NCBI GenBank assembly: GCA_033032175.1
Contig: CM065318.1
Coordinates: 12,772,001-12,836,000 of the forward strand
DNA: 64,000 nucleotides
Direction of reading: 5' to 3'
Origin: Saturnia japonica
Taxonomy: Eukaryota > Arthropoda > Insecta > Lepidoptera > Saturniidae
Shown: positions 12,465 to 23,760 of the stretch, piece by piece
Layout: each line of letters begins with the position of its first letter
How positions within the stretch are numbered: the stretch's first letter is position 1
Position numbers and translations under genes: made by a program
The notes under the pieces: model-generated
The model's input: only the letters and a program-made list of their open reading frames with translations
Databases searched by the model: none
What the model was told of the DNA's origin: nothing

Positions 12465-12640
12465 AGCTATGGCCCACGGGTTTACATGTGTTAAAATTTT
12501 GGATAGGAACCCCTCTACGTCATAATAACGATCTGTATTCCAAATTTCAGCCTAATCCGTTCAGTGGTTTGAACTGTATGTTGTTAGATCAGTCAGTCAG
12601 TCAGTCAGTCAGTCACGATTTCTTTTTATATATGTTTAGA
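12465..12640 (+). repeat. LINE-like dispersed repeat ending in (CAGT)n
   Basis: Second plus-strand copy of the 9440-9650 family. It carries GCTATGGCCCACGGGTTTAC at the head, CTAATCCGTTCAGTGGTTTG and a (CAGT)6 run at about 12592-12615. Confidence 0.75.
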
Positions 12641-12759
12641 TTTAATGAGAAAAATTATAAGCTACATAACTTCACGCTATGACTCTGAGGAGTGGAGAAG
12701 TAACCATCAACATCAAGCGATGTGATCTAAGCGAGAACAACGATAGGTTTACACGAGTG

Positions 12760-12843
12760 CGTACTGCATAGTGCATTAGCGACGCGCGCGGTAGAGTTAA
12801 CCGAATAAATTTACCACGCGGGAAACCGTAGGTCACAGCTAGT
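12760..12843 (-). repeat. RTE-like repeat head fragment
   Basis: On the minus strand it starts ACTAGCTGTGACCTACGG followed by TTTCCCGCGTGG. This is a diverged version of the ACTAGCTGTGCCC head found at 2700, 31602 and 57341. Confidence 0.5.
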
Positions 12844-13559
12844 TTAAGATAAAAAGCTTTCTTGGCTACTAATTTAGCAGAAAATAAATATTTCCTCTTG
12901 TGGAAAGCAATTACTCTGTATTATAGAGTTGAATCACAAATTGCATAGCTATTGTTGCATGGTCGCGTCGGCCCCACACATCATCGCGTGTTTACGCGAC
13001 AAGCACGTACGTTTTACTTTGTCGCCGGCGACATCTGCCACACGCCTTTACTTCAGGTCGATATCTCAAACACTCGTATTTGTCTCGTAATAAAGCTGGT
13101 AATCCATTGAGTTTTACGTGAAAGCGAATGGAACTAGCCTATCAAACGTGCGGTTAATTTTAAAATTCAACGTGTGAAGTGAATTTTATTAGATTTATTT
13201 AAAGAATTGTTATTTTGTCGTTGCATTTTGTTAATTATGTATTCGGTATGTTTTAAAATGTATTCCAATAACCAATAACCAATAATCAGACTAACTACCA
13301 TCGTAAAATCTAAAAGATTACTTGGCAAGCTTCATTGTTTTTTAAATAATTTATTTATATAGCTTTTATAGTTTGTAAGTGAGATTTTTTTTTATTTAAC
13401 TCTTTCCAACAACTCTTGATGGCAACCCAATTTATACTGTTAAATAGCATATCGAAATGTGTCTGAGCTTAAATTTAAGTATGTTCGAATGTTGATACCA
13501 AATGTATTTGTTATTATAGTAGCAGACAAAGTGACTGCACTGTGTCTGTGTGAAGTAAA
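12844..13559. other. Non-coding, unique GC-richer block 13000-13150
   Basis: The block has many CpGs and no repeat partner in the window. Three tandem CCAATAA units lie at 13265-13285. No coding signal. Confidence 0.4.
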
Positions 13560-14250
13560 GTACAATTTAAAAACAACGGCGATACCCCATGGTCACCGGT
13601 CTATACTAGCCGGTCACATAATGCGACAATCTAAAAGAGAGTCACATGAACACGGTGGTCGCAACCCAGTCGGTTATAGATCCCTACCAAGCTTGAATAC
13701 TGGTTCGCTCCCGTACACCCCCCACGCCCACCCTTTCTAGCGGCAACTCAAGTCAAGGTCCGTTCTTCGGTGTGAAGCCCTTGAGTGTGGCATCCACCTG
13801 TGCAATACAAGTGATACTGCACTTGTATCACCTACCTACCCACATAGAACACACACATATATTATAATATATTAAGTACATAGGTACATACGTGCACACA
13901 ACACAGATACATAGGTTCTGTAAGGGATCTTTTCTTTTATTTTTTACGCTAGCTAGTGTAGAAATACTTTCAGATCACTAAATACATATACACATGTTCT
14001 CTTTCTTCCTCCCTCCTATATGTTAGTTTAGCTCGAATTTTACGGATAGGGAATCAATAAGGTCGCGACTTAGTTGCAATTGCGTCAACAGCCCAAGCCG
14101 AGGTCCTGCCACTTTGGCCATACTTTCGCGGCTGAATGCCTTAAGCGCTCGCCCTCAAGCCCGGTAAAGCTGTAAAAGCAAACAGCGGCTCTGTTTTTGG
14201 AGAAGCCCCTCAGACTAACAGTAAGGTCAATTCGAAAAAGAAAAAAAAAT
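13560..14250 (+). repeat. Longest copy of the TACAGC-core dispersed repeat
   Basis: Spans from about CAACGGCGATACCCC, through CGGCAACTCAAGTCAAGG and an ATACACATGT region, to GGATAGGGAATC, CACTTTGGCC, CTCAAGCCCGGTAAAGCTG and an A-rich end GAAAAAGAAAAAAAA. The inverted copy at 23222-23760 contains the same landmarks in the same order. A 93-codon opening at 13459-13740 overlaps it and is not supported as a gene. Length near 690 bp and an A-rich end suggest a non-autonomous retroelement. Family unknown to me. Confidence 0.65.
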
Positions 14251-15323
14251 TATGACTACTAATGAATCGGTCATTTCAAAAACCTCATAAGTCACACAAT
14301 TACAATTTTTCAGGAATCGATTAAATCTGTATCATTTACAAATAAACGAGTTTACAAAGACTTTTTAGGCGCAATATAGATAGTATTTGTGTCTTAATAG
14401 ATTGAAATATTGAATAATCTTTACTGTTTGTCAATATTAATAATGAAAAAAAATCTGAAAAACTTTACTTGACTTCTGTTGTTTTACCAAGAAACAGGGC
14501 TAGTGGTATATAATTTAAACAAAACAATCATGTTCATCATATTTTCTATTGCTCATTGATAAAGGTTATTATACTTGAACATTAACTTACTAACACTTCA
14601 CGTTCTAATTTTTCATGTTTTAAAAAGGCGCGCTGGACGAGGCGGACACGAGCTAATTTTTATAGTGGGTCTTAAAATGTTAATATAACTGATAGGACAT
14701 CATCGGAGGTCTTTTAAATGCTCAATTTGTTATCTAATATAAACAGTGAGGTGGCCACCTATAAAACTTTAACAGGACCATGATCAAGCAATATTTGCTA
14801 TTATAAGTCGTTTAGTTAGGGTTGAAATCCGTTTGAAATGTATTGGAAATGAGACAAAAAAAAAAGTGATAAGTTCTTTGGTTGTTTGTAATCTGCCTGA
14901 CGCCACGGAGGCTTATGCCGAGTTAATTGCTTTGAGATACTTGTTTTCGTCGTCAGGTAAATGTTTTATTATTGTATTTTGTTTACCTGAATTGATGGAG
15001 ACAGTATCTTTGAGCAATAGATACGGGGGACGTTGAAAAAAATGTCGATAAAACGTTTTTGACTCACTATTCGGCAATGTTATCGATACAGTGGAATGTT
15101 TTATCGAATTTGTTTGTTTTGGTGTGTTTTTATGTGATTGACACACTTGATATACACATTAATTATCTCAAGGATAATTTGTAAAATAACAATAACTTAT
15201 AAACATATTCATTACATGTCTCATTTTTACAAAATACATTATATTTAATTTTGTACGTTTGTGTTGTATTATTCTACATTTTTGGGTGACTATTTACAGT
15301 AAAATAAAAATTTGCTATATAGG
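14251..15323. other. AT-rich non-coding stretch
   Basis: Two short opposed openings at 14833-15036 and 14913-15146 are shadows of each other with no recognisable content. Confidence 0.45.
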
Positions 15324-15521
15324 TGTCCAAGCCAAGTAGACGACTGTCAAATGTGACGCCACTTTTTACTATTACGGATTGCAAAAAAGAACAAGTTATT
15401 ATGTTCATATGATTTAAATTTTGACAACTATCACTCATTTAAATTTCGGTAATCGGCTGTTGTGATTATTTCACTTTTTTTATTAAAAACTATTCCACTC
15501 GTTCGTCTATTTGGCTTGGAC
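15324..15521. mobile_element. Small inverted-repeat (MITE-like) element
   Basis: A 19-bp arm GTCCAAGCCAAGTAGACGA at 15324-15342 is matched by its reverse complement with one mismatch at 15503-15521. This gives a 198-bp element with no coding capacity. No clear target duplication was seen at the edges. Confidence 0.65.
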
Positions 15522-15529
15522 TCGAAAAT

Positions 15530-15700
15530 TGCCCTAAAGAACTTGTACATTATCAAGTGCCATATCATCTATCCTTTTCTGTTATCTATGTTTCTCAACA
15601 ATTGTCTTTCCTCGTTAACCATTCTTAACACTTCCCTCATTTGTAATTCTTTCTGTCCAACTGATTTTCTCCATCCGCCTCCAACACTACATTTCAAATG
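15530..15700 (-). pseudogene. LINE ORF2 C-terminal fragment
   Basis: On the minus strand the segments RRMEKISWTERITNE and, one frame over, EVLRMVNEERQLLRNID follow each other from about 15690 to 15570. This is the region after the reverse transcriptase where many insect LINEs read RRMEKxSWxxxxxNEEVL. It is broken by a frameshift and a stop. The mariner-type element at 15757 begins just beyond its 5' side. Confidence 0.7.
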
Positions 15701-15756
15701 GTGCCAACCTTTTTAGTTGTATCGAAAATGGAAATGACTTTTAATTTTCTGTTGTA

Positions 15757-17010
15757 CAAGGTGTCCAGAAAGGGTATCGGGTATTTGTTTTCGCGCCATA
15801 TTCGAAACGGGGCGTCTAAAGGTGCATTCGTGGCGTCGCCATTTTGTGGAGTTTTAGTCACGATGGAACAGTACTCGGACGCATCGCGCATTTTGTGTGC
15901 GACGTATTATCGTAATGGTGATTCAATAGTGACTGCTCAACGTCTCTATCGTGCGGAATATCGTCCACGCCACGCACCAAGTGACGATAGCATTAGGAAA
16001 TGGATCAGGATGTTCGAGAATACAGGTGCGACAGTTAAAATTCAAAACTCTGGTCGTCCTCGTTCAGTTCGCGATGAAGAACCAATTGAAAAAGTTGAGT
16101 CGGTTCGTCAAAATCCGTCTTTATCCATCCGAAAGCGAAGCCAAGCGTTGAACATCAAAAAATCGTCTTTACATTCGATTTTAAAGACTTACATCTAAAA
16201 GCTATAAAATTCAATTGGTTCAAGAATTGAAGGATACGGACTATGCTAATCGACTGAATTTTGCGAACGAAATGCTGCAGCGATTTAACAACTTTAACAA
16301 CATATGTTCAGTGGCGAAGCAAATTTTCACCTGAATGGCATGTTAATAAGCAGAATTGGCGTACTGGGCATGAGAATCGAGCGAACATGAACGACCTGCA
16401 TAGCCCAAGTCGTTGTTTCCTATGTCTGCTAAAGGCATAATTGGTCCTTATTTTCATGAAGATCAACGAGGCCGAGCAATTAATGTGAATAGTGACCGTT
16501 ATTGCGATATGTTACGAAATTTTTTGTCCAGAGTTGCAGGAGTTTGCAGGTTTCAACTCAAGAACGTGGTTCCAGCAAGATGGGGCCACTTGCCATACCT
16601 CAAATGACTCAATGGAAGTTGTTAACGAATTATTCCCTAATAAAGTCATTTCGCGAAGGGTAACATCAACTGGCTCCCAGAAGCGACTTAGCCCTTGACT
16701 ATTTTGCATGGGGATACCTTAAAAGTAAGGTTTATCAAAACAATCCGACGAATCTAACCCAGTTAAAGCAAAACATCAGGTCAGAAATGGCAGCAATATC
16801 GATAGCTATGTGTCAACGTGTTATTGCCAATCTTCGTTTCCGTTTAGAAGAGTGCCAGCAACATAACGGTCATCATTTGGATAACATCATCTTTTCCAAA
16901 TAATTCTCAAATTCATATGCTAATAATAAACAATAAACTTTTTTATTGCATACAAATAATTTTTGTTTCATTGAATTTACAAATACCCGATACCCTTTCT
17001 GGACACCTTG
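15757..17010 (+). mobile_element. IS630-Tc1-mariner element, 1254 bp, with perfect 32-bp TIRs
   Basis: The termini 15757-15788 and 16979-17010 are perfect 32-bp inverted repeats starting CAAGGTGTCCAGAAAGGG. They are flanked on both sides by TA (15755-15756 and 17011-17012), the target duplication of the Tc1/mariner superfamily. The only gene inside is the decayed transposase at 15863-16903. Perfect TIRs around a much-mutated gene could mean relatively recent mobilisation by an active relative, although constraint on short ends is an alternative. Confidence 0.93.
15863..16903 (+). pseudogene. Decayed mariner-type transposase
   Basis: ATG at 15863 opens a 111-codon frame to a stop at 16196-16198. 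It encodes an N-terminal helix-turn-helix region with AQRLYRAEYRPRHAPS and the linker NSGRPRSVRDEEPIE. After the stop the same frame still reads KIQLVQELKDTDYANRLNFA. Later pieces in shifted frames are FSGEANFHLNG, WFQQDGATCHTS and LALDYFAWGYLKSKVYQNNP, and the frame ends at 16903. The first catalytic Asp, expected before EANFH, is Gly here (codon at 16313). The other two catalytic Asp codons remain at 16579 and 16685, about 35 residues apart but in different frames. At least three frame changes make it non-functional. Confidence 0.9.
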
Positions 17011-17743
17011 TACATCACTATAAACTCTAACTGTTTACCGGCAAATTTGTATGGAAACTTTTACAGTGACTGCTTTTATTTCGGTCTCTATTGTTTTCAC
17101 ACGTTTTCTATAGAATCAACTTTTAATACAATAGACAGATTTATAAAGAAATCAAATGTCCTCGCTTTTTGTAAGCAAATCGGGTCGTCTTTGCTATTAT
17201 ATTACTTTAAAATTAAAAACAATTATCTTTTAGTTTATGATCTGACTTCTTATTTGTAAATGAGAATTTTGATTTGATTTATTGTTGCCTATCCTTTAAC
17301 TTATTATATTGTTTTTTTATTGTTTAAATATTAATTCTGAACGGTGGAGTATTAGATAGTAACAAATTCGCTGATAATATTTTTACATACATATTTTAAA
17401 AATTATAGCTTTATATGTGTGATGACTGTGATTATGTATTGTACGAATGAACAAAATTCATTTTATCCTAAAATGTGTAAACAGCAATTAACATAAAATG
17501 AAAGTATTAGCTAAGTAAAACTCCGTAACTGCCATCTACACAAAGGACTATTCTAGAAATGCCCGTTTCCGTCGCAAACGAAGCATAAGGAAACAAACGA
17601 AGTAAAACAAATTATTCACAACAGTGCAACATTGTTACGTGATTTAGAATATGATCAACTTTACTCACTAGATTTTAATATTCAAGTAATCAATCAAAGT
17701 TAGATTTCAACAACCAATGTCTTAATGTATACTGGGTACCTAT
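17011..17743. other. AT-rich non-coding stretch
   Basis: An 83-codon opening at 17008-17259 starts within the element edge and shows no recognisable domain. Confidence 0.45.
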
Positions 17744-18107
17744 ACAAGGACTTTCTTTCTAATGAATTGTTAATTAACTATTTTGAACAAATACCGTCTT
17801 TATCGGCTTTATGAAATTTCAAGTCAATAGATCAGAAAAAAATCTCATCTCGGACAATATCAGTAATTTATAAATTTTCATTTTTTTCTTTACCTTCAAA
17901 CATAGAATCAATATCAACTTAAACAAGGACTTTCTATCTAATGAATTCATTAACAATTGTTAATTAACTATTTTGAACAAATACCGTCTTTATCGGCTTT
18001 ATGAAATTTCAAGTCAATAGATCAGAAAAAAATCTCATATTGGACAATATCTGTAATTTATAAATTTTAATTTTTTTCTTTAACTTCAAACCTAGAATCA
18101 ATATCAA
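17744..18107. repeat. Tandem duplication, about 175-185 bp unit
   Basis: The segment starting ACAAGGACTTTCT at 17744 is repeated at 17923. The second copy carries an extra 11 bp (about CATTAACAATT) near its start and a few substitutions. Both end near GAATCAATATCAA. This is a simple local duplication of AT-rich sequence, not a known element. Confidence 0.85.
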
Positions 18108-19004
18108 AATATACTGAAAAGTAAACTGTTGCCAAACTTTTGCTTTTCTGTCCATTGGTATAGATTCTATTTATCAAGATCACTAAAACAAATGAACTGT
18201 TTTTCTTTTATTTATGATCTTTATACAATAGGGACGTATATTAATTTAAATAGGTATACATATTAAAGATATTTAAGTAAAAGTTTAAGGTTAATGTTGC
18301 ATTTAGTATTGTTGAAAATTTTAAAACCTAATAACCTAAATTCACGATGTAATATACGACAGTAATGGTAGAGTCCGTATGCAATCTTCTATAATCAACA
18401 GTTCCATATCTTCACGGCATCGATCGTGATCGGGCTGATCCCTGTGCAATTTGCGTTGGCCGCTAGATGGCGTTTCTTGGAAGCCACGTACCGCATGGTG
18501 CGGTGCAGCGCGGCGCCCGCGCACCCTTCTCTATTGCTGTATAATTTATTGCTTATTTCCCAGTAATTGTACCTTTACCGCATTCAGCTAAATGTTTCTA
18601 ATACTAACCGTTCGTGGCATGTTACATTGTATTCACTATGTAATACCATACATTTATGTATACCTTTATTGTAAGCAATTTTATTATTATGTCCACTGAA
18701 AGAACAATAAAACAATCATACTGTTATCAGTTATTAATAATTAATGCTAAGAAATACAAAGAACATTAACTTTAATCAACATAAAAAGCTGAACAATTTT
18801 TTTATGCTAATTTAAAACTTATATATATGACTTTTTTATTTTCATTAAAAGTACAAGTATTGAACAATAAAACATATTGTATTGATTGTTTTTAAATTAC
18901 AAAAAACATTGATGTATGAGTAAATTACTGTATATTTTAGGGTTAAATATCTTAGAAGGATTCAAATAACATCATTATTGGTGTTTTAGGAGAAACTTCA
19001 TGAC
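18108..19004. other. Non-coding, GC-richer block 18400-18540
   Basis: The block has CpG-rich words and a CTCF-like motif (separate entry). The rest is AT-rich with nothing recognised. Confidence 0.4.
18460..18472 (+). promoter_or_regulatory. CTCF-like motif
   Basis: CCGCTAGATGGCG matches the core of the animal CTCF consensus well and sits in a unique GC-richer block. A single motif match is weak evidence of binding. Confidence 0.35.
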
Positions 19005-19150
19005 GGTATTGGGCCATATTGTATTATGTAATATTGGTGGTATTTTGCGTGATAAAGTTTGATTATTGTGCAATGTTCTTATATAATGTGAATTATAACA
19101 AATAACTAGAAACATGCATCTTAAGTTGCAAAGAAACTGGACAGTTATAA
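19005..19150. repeat. Short dispersed repeat, copy 1
   Basis: TATTGTATTATGTAATATTG, then GGTATTTTGCGTGATAAAGT, AACATGCATCTTAAGTTG and ACTGGACAGT. The same order of words is found at 44800-44935. Both copies sit directly beside a SINE. Family not recognised. Confidence 0.55.
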
Positions 19151-19199
19151 ATCAAGAGAACCACAATCTTGTTAAAGAGTTGTTTAAACTGTAACATAA

Positions 19200-19462
19200 C
19201 GTAATATACTATCACGCCTACATCCCCAAAGGGTTAGGCAGAGGTGGACTAATGTACACCCACAATTCGCCAGGTATGTTTTTAGGTCCCATGTAATAGG
19301 GGCGAGCCTATTGCCATTAATCGGGCACAAAGCTAAACTCCGAGCAACTATTGAGAATTTCATAGAAAACCCCAATAACACTTTGCTCGACCTGGGAATC
19401 GAACCTAGGATATCGAGCATAGCAGTCGCGCTTACGACCAGTAAGCTAATGCACTCTAACGA
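19200..19462 (-). repeat. tRNA-derived SINE of lepidopteran (HaSE-like) type
   Basis: On the minus strand the head carries a clear pol III B box, GGTTCGATTCCCAGG (reverse of about 19388-19402). It is preceded by an A-box-like TTAGCTTACTGGTCGTAAGCG. The body contains words such as ATCCCCAAAGGGTTAGGCAGA and CCCATGTAATAGGGGCGAGC (plus strand), typical of SINEs in moths. A 78-codon minus opening at 19184-19420 lies inside and is not a gene. Confidence 0.85.
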
Positions 19463-19489
19463 TTAGAAAAATATTCTATCCACGTGGTA

Positions 19490-19850
19490 TAGGCTAAAGC
19501 TCCAAAACACTCAATGGGCAATAGAAAGAGCTATGCTCGGAGTTTCTTATCAAATTACGATTCTGCAAAAGAACCGAAGTCACCAAATAGCTCTAATAAT
19601 TTTTAGCTTTACGAGTATGTGGCAATGGGTAGGTAACTAGGCACTAATGCTCTTAGAACGGATTGCTGACGGGGTTCAAGAGTTCTCTTGTGACGACCAC
19701 ATACCGGAAGACGTAGCGTGGACCGAACTGCCACAAGATTGACAGATACACCTAGTGGACCAGTTATTGGGGCGATATTGGAGGAGTGCTATGTCCACGA
19801 CTGGACGTATTTCAGCTAAGAAGATTATAAGATAATAATAGGAAGAAGAC
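19490..19850 (+). pseudogene. LINE ORF2 C-terminal fragment, heavily decayed
   Basis: Pieces in changing frames: KLQNTQWAIERAMLGVS at the start, a MWQWVGN stretch in the middle, and RPHTGRRSVDRTATRLTD followed by LEECYVHDWT at the end. This is the usual order of the region downstream of the reverse transcriptase in insect RTE-type LINEs (ERAMLGVS, WQWAGH, GRRSVGRP, EEAYVQDWT). Several frame changes and stops make it inactive. Confidence 0.75.
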
Positions 19851-22800
19851 CACAATTTGTTTAAAATTGCTTGAAACGGTGTTCTCACGCGGTGTCAATC
19901 CACTTTCTGTTCTGTATACGTTAATATTAAATGGTTGAACGGAACATATTCAAATATTGATGATACGTAAGTCGGATGCAGTCATGGTACTTAACACTGA
20001 CTACATACTCCAAACATGAAGTTATCGATTGCTTCTCGATCCGGTTCTTAATCTGCTTTCTATTTGACATGACATAAGTGTATGGATTTCTTTGTAACCT
20101 GGCGTAATGGGGATTACGAACTGATTAATACCAAAAGAATTGATCTATTTAACAGTTCTCATCTCTTAGACTTCAATGAATGCATCTGAATAAGTTTACT
20201 ATTTCACTAGTTGTGCTGTACTATTGTTTTACCAGTGTAGCCTATCGTTGTTCTCAAAGGTAACCTGATTGCTTGACCTTCATGGTTACTGCTTCGCTCC
20301 TTAGAATCGTAGTATGAAGTTATATAGCCTATAACCTTCCTTAATAAAATAGGCTATACATTACAATAAGAATTTTTCAAATCGAAGTTAATTTACTATA
20401 CGACATATTCTTCACCAGTCTTCCTAAATTTATAAACTCACCTTTTTTTCTTTTTAATTGTTAGATTTTCACCGTCCATTTAAATATAACCAGTACTTAT
20501 TAACAATGAAAGTTATGCACATATGTCATAAGTCATAAGGTATTAGATGTAAAGAGGTATTTAGAGTTATTATTTTTATTATTATTTCTTGATCTTTTAC
20601 CTGTATTTGTACCATATGAAATTAAAAAAAATACGTGTAGTTCCAGAGATTAGTGCGTTTAAAGGTTCAACAACATTCTTTTGAGTTTTATAAAAAAAAA
20701 GTGTAGGTAATGATAATAAAAATGAAATCGTTAATAATAACAAACTATTACAGTATTCATATATACTCAGTTGTTATACTTTGGATTGCAAATTGTTATT
20801 GGTACATATTTCAGGCGAATTGAAGTCTTTATAGGTACAATTATATCTATATTAACTAAGTGCTAGATAATTACATCCGTTGTTGTGCTCTTGAAGTTAT
20901 GTTTTTAACATAATTAGCAGGTTATAGAGCAAATATTTGTGTTTAATAATAATAAATTTAAGACAGACGAATGACGATGGAATTCATCTATGTATATTTA
21001 TTTTAAAAAATATTTTGTTCTTTGTCCTTTATGTATTCTTAAATCATTCATCCTGTTGCGATATTTGGTAATTTGTTGTGCGCACATCCACGAAGGATTA
21101 TTTATTCATTAATTAGTACATTGTACAATCAGTTTATAATATTTGGCGAACAAGTCGTCTCATTAAATAAACACATGATAGAAGTCGTGGAAAAAAGTCA
21201 TAACAGTGCTTATATTACAAAAAAGGAATTCAGTGTATTTTATATTAGCTATACCCCACGGTTTCAACCGTGTTAATTTTATCCTACAAACACCGCGCCA
21301 CCAACACACCCATGTGACTTTTATCATAATTGTTCTTCCTGCAAGTACAAATTATTTTGATTTTTCATGATCTCCTAAACTGTGTCCAAATGGTATACTC
21401 TAAAGATCAAAATTTAACTTCATAAAATTGTCTTTATGATGAATCAACTTTGGTTTGTAAAAATTATAATGTCATGTCTAAAAATAATGCTTATAAATAA
21501 ATCACTTTAATTTTCAACAAATCTTTGTCACAAAATACCTTATTGTGGTTTATGTATAAGAGATAGGCATATGCTATCGCTGAATTTTTTTAGATATACT
21601 AAGGACCAATATTATTGTAGAGCATTATATTTCCGTATCATTAATAGTCAACGTACGCGGTTAAAGCAGTTCGGTAGGGCCTCGACTTGCGACTTACCTA
21701 AGAAAAATCAATATTTAAGGCTATGCGAGAGTTGTAGCCTAATCTTATATGGCTTATACTGTCCCTCACGAGTCTGGCTATAATATACAAAAATAATTTT
21801 TCGAATCCGACTAGTAATTCCAGAGATTAGCGTTTTTAAAGAAATAAAAAAAAAATTTTTTGGAACTGACTATACCTAAATAAAATTGTTAAAATCATAG
21901 TTACGTATTCCCCTGTTTCCTCTTTCAAAACTGTACCAATTTTAATATTTTTTTAAAATATTAATATAAGAAGGACTTTGGGTATGTCTGTATGTTTTCC
22001 TTTTTCCTTTACTGGACGTCTGAACATAACGGTAAAAAGGGTAATTTTTGTCATTTAAAAGGCTTCTAGTTTTTATAATTATTCATTTATGAAAAAATCA
22101 AAATATAGGCACATGGTAGTGGTAGATATAGTTTTCATGGTATTCAATTATTTGCTCTAGTACTATTTATTATCCAGGGAGAAAACCGGGGAATACGTTT
22201 GTATGGGCAAAACACTACCAGCGATTCCTCTTATCAGATAGTGCTTTAGGAAATTAGAGTCTGCTTAAGTGAACTTGTATATAACTTCATATGCTGATAC
22301 TAACTATGATGTATCTAAAATTTTTAACATAAGTAACAAATAATTATATTAATCAATATTAATAACCACGTAAAATAAAAATTTATAGGTTATAACAAGT
22401 AATTAAATATCAACACAGATCGTTTGGAATCAAGAATATTGTTAAAACATTAACAGTACATTTACAAACTGAACGAAAAACTGAGAATCGAAATGAGTAA
22501 ATGTTGTAATCATCTAATTCCAGAGAAATAGAATAATACCAGCGGAGGTCACATGTTTGGCTCGGAAATGGTTTATATCGTATGTTTTGAGGTAACTTGA
22601 TATCTGACATTTCATTTATTTCATCTTTAATTTGGTTATTGAAATTGTGAAATATATTTTTTTAGGCCAAATTATATTTATATCGATTAGTTTGTACGGT
22701 TTATTTGTTGATAAAGATGTTTAGTGACTACAGTAGTTTTAAAACATAATTAATTTTTGTACATATGCGATAGTTGACAAAGATATTTTTAAGATAGCTA

Positions 22801-22899
22801 GGTACAGTTATTAACCATTCAGTATTAATGTAGTAGTTTAATTGGAAATACAAATGAAAATATGCATTGTTTAAACACAGAAATATACGTTAAAGAATC
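19851..22899. other. AT-rich stretch with scattered RTE-like scraps
   Basis: At 20285-20400 the words CTTCGCTCCTTAG, ATATAGCCTATAACCTTCC and ATAAAATAGGCTATAC mark an RTE-type LINE scrap. GTAGTTCCAGAGATTAG at about 20639 and TAGTAATTCCAGAGATTAGC at about 21813 are from the same family's 3' region. At 21250-21280 AGCTATACCCCACGGTTTCA looks like a related head. The rest is AT-rich and no gene is supported. Confidence 0.45.
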
Positions 22900-23215
22900 T
22901 TCTTCTTTCTAACCTTTTTCCATCTAAGTAGAGTCTGGACAAGTTGTTTACCTCTACATAACATATAATAACAACTATTATCTCCGTCTCACACAACACA
23001 TCCTTACTTTTTCGATCTTTCTCTAATTCTATATCTTAATATTCTTTTAGATAAATGACTTTCATCTCTCCTCTTGACATGCTTATAACACGCTAAACTA
23101 TTACTATTACACCTCAACTTCTCTGCGATTGGTGATATTTTCATACTTCCGCTTATATAATAATTCCTACTTTTATCTATACTAGTTACATCACACATCC
23201 ATCTTCACATTTGCA
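22900..23215 (-). pseudogene. LINE ORF2 C-terminal fragment
   Basis: The minus-strand frame 23004-23198 reads IDKSRNYYISGSMKISPIAE, KLRCN and CYKHVKRRDESHLSKRIL. This matches the pattern of insect LINE ends with IRNEYIRGSLKVAPVxEK and WYGHVMRRDE. The upstream part of the ORF is absent: the TACAGC-core repeat at 23222 begins directly on that side, so it may have inserted into or replaced the LINE. Confidence 0.75.
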
Positions 23216-23221
23216 TCTCTG

Positions 23222-23760
23222 CCACATTTTTTTAACTGACTACACTGTCAGCCTGAGGGGCCCTATCCAAAAACAGAGCCGCCGATGGCTTTTACAGCTT
23301 TACCGGGCTTTGGGGCGAGCGCTTAAGGTACTTAGCCGCGAAAGTGTGGGCAACATGCGCGCAAGGGTGCCAAAGTGGCCGGATCTCGGCTGTTGCCTAA
23401 TTCCCTATCCGTAAAATTCGAGCTAAACTAACATATACACTGCCCCCTGGGAGGAAGGAAGGAATATATGTATATGTATTTAGTGATCTGAAAATATAAT
23501 CTACACTAACTACCGTAAAAAAGAAAACAAAAGGTTCCTTACAGAACCTATGCACCTATGTGGTGTGCACGTATGCACACGTGTGTACATATTGTGTCTA
23601 ATGATGTATGTGGGTAGCCAAATGATTACAAGTGCAGTCTCACTCGTATCGCGCGGGCGGCTGCCATATTCAAGGGTTTCACACCGAGCTATGGACCTAG
23701 GCTTGAGTTGCCGCGAGAGAGGGAGGTCGCGGCGGTGGTCTGCCACATGTAATCTTCTTT
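23222..23760 (-). repeat. TACAGC-core dispersed repeat copy
   Basis: Inverted relative to 13560-14250, with a T-run at 23226-23232 marking the A-rich end. It carries GGCTTTTACAGCTTTACCGG, GGGTGCCAAAGTGGCCGG, AATTCCCTATCCGTAAAA, CTGGGAGGAAGG and, at the far end, CACACCGAGCTATGGACC and GAGTTGCCGCGAGAG. Opposed openings at 23510-23746 and 23550-23822 are shadows within it. Confidence 0.7.
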
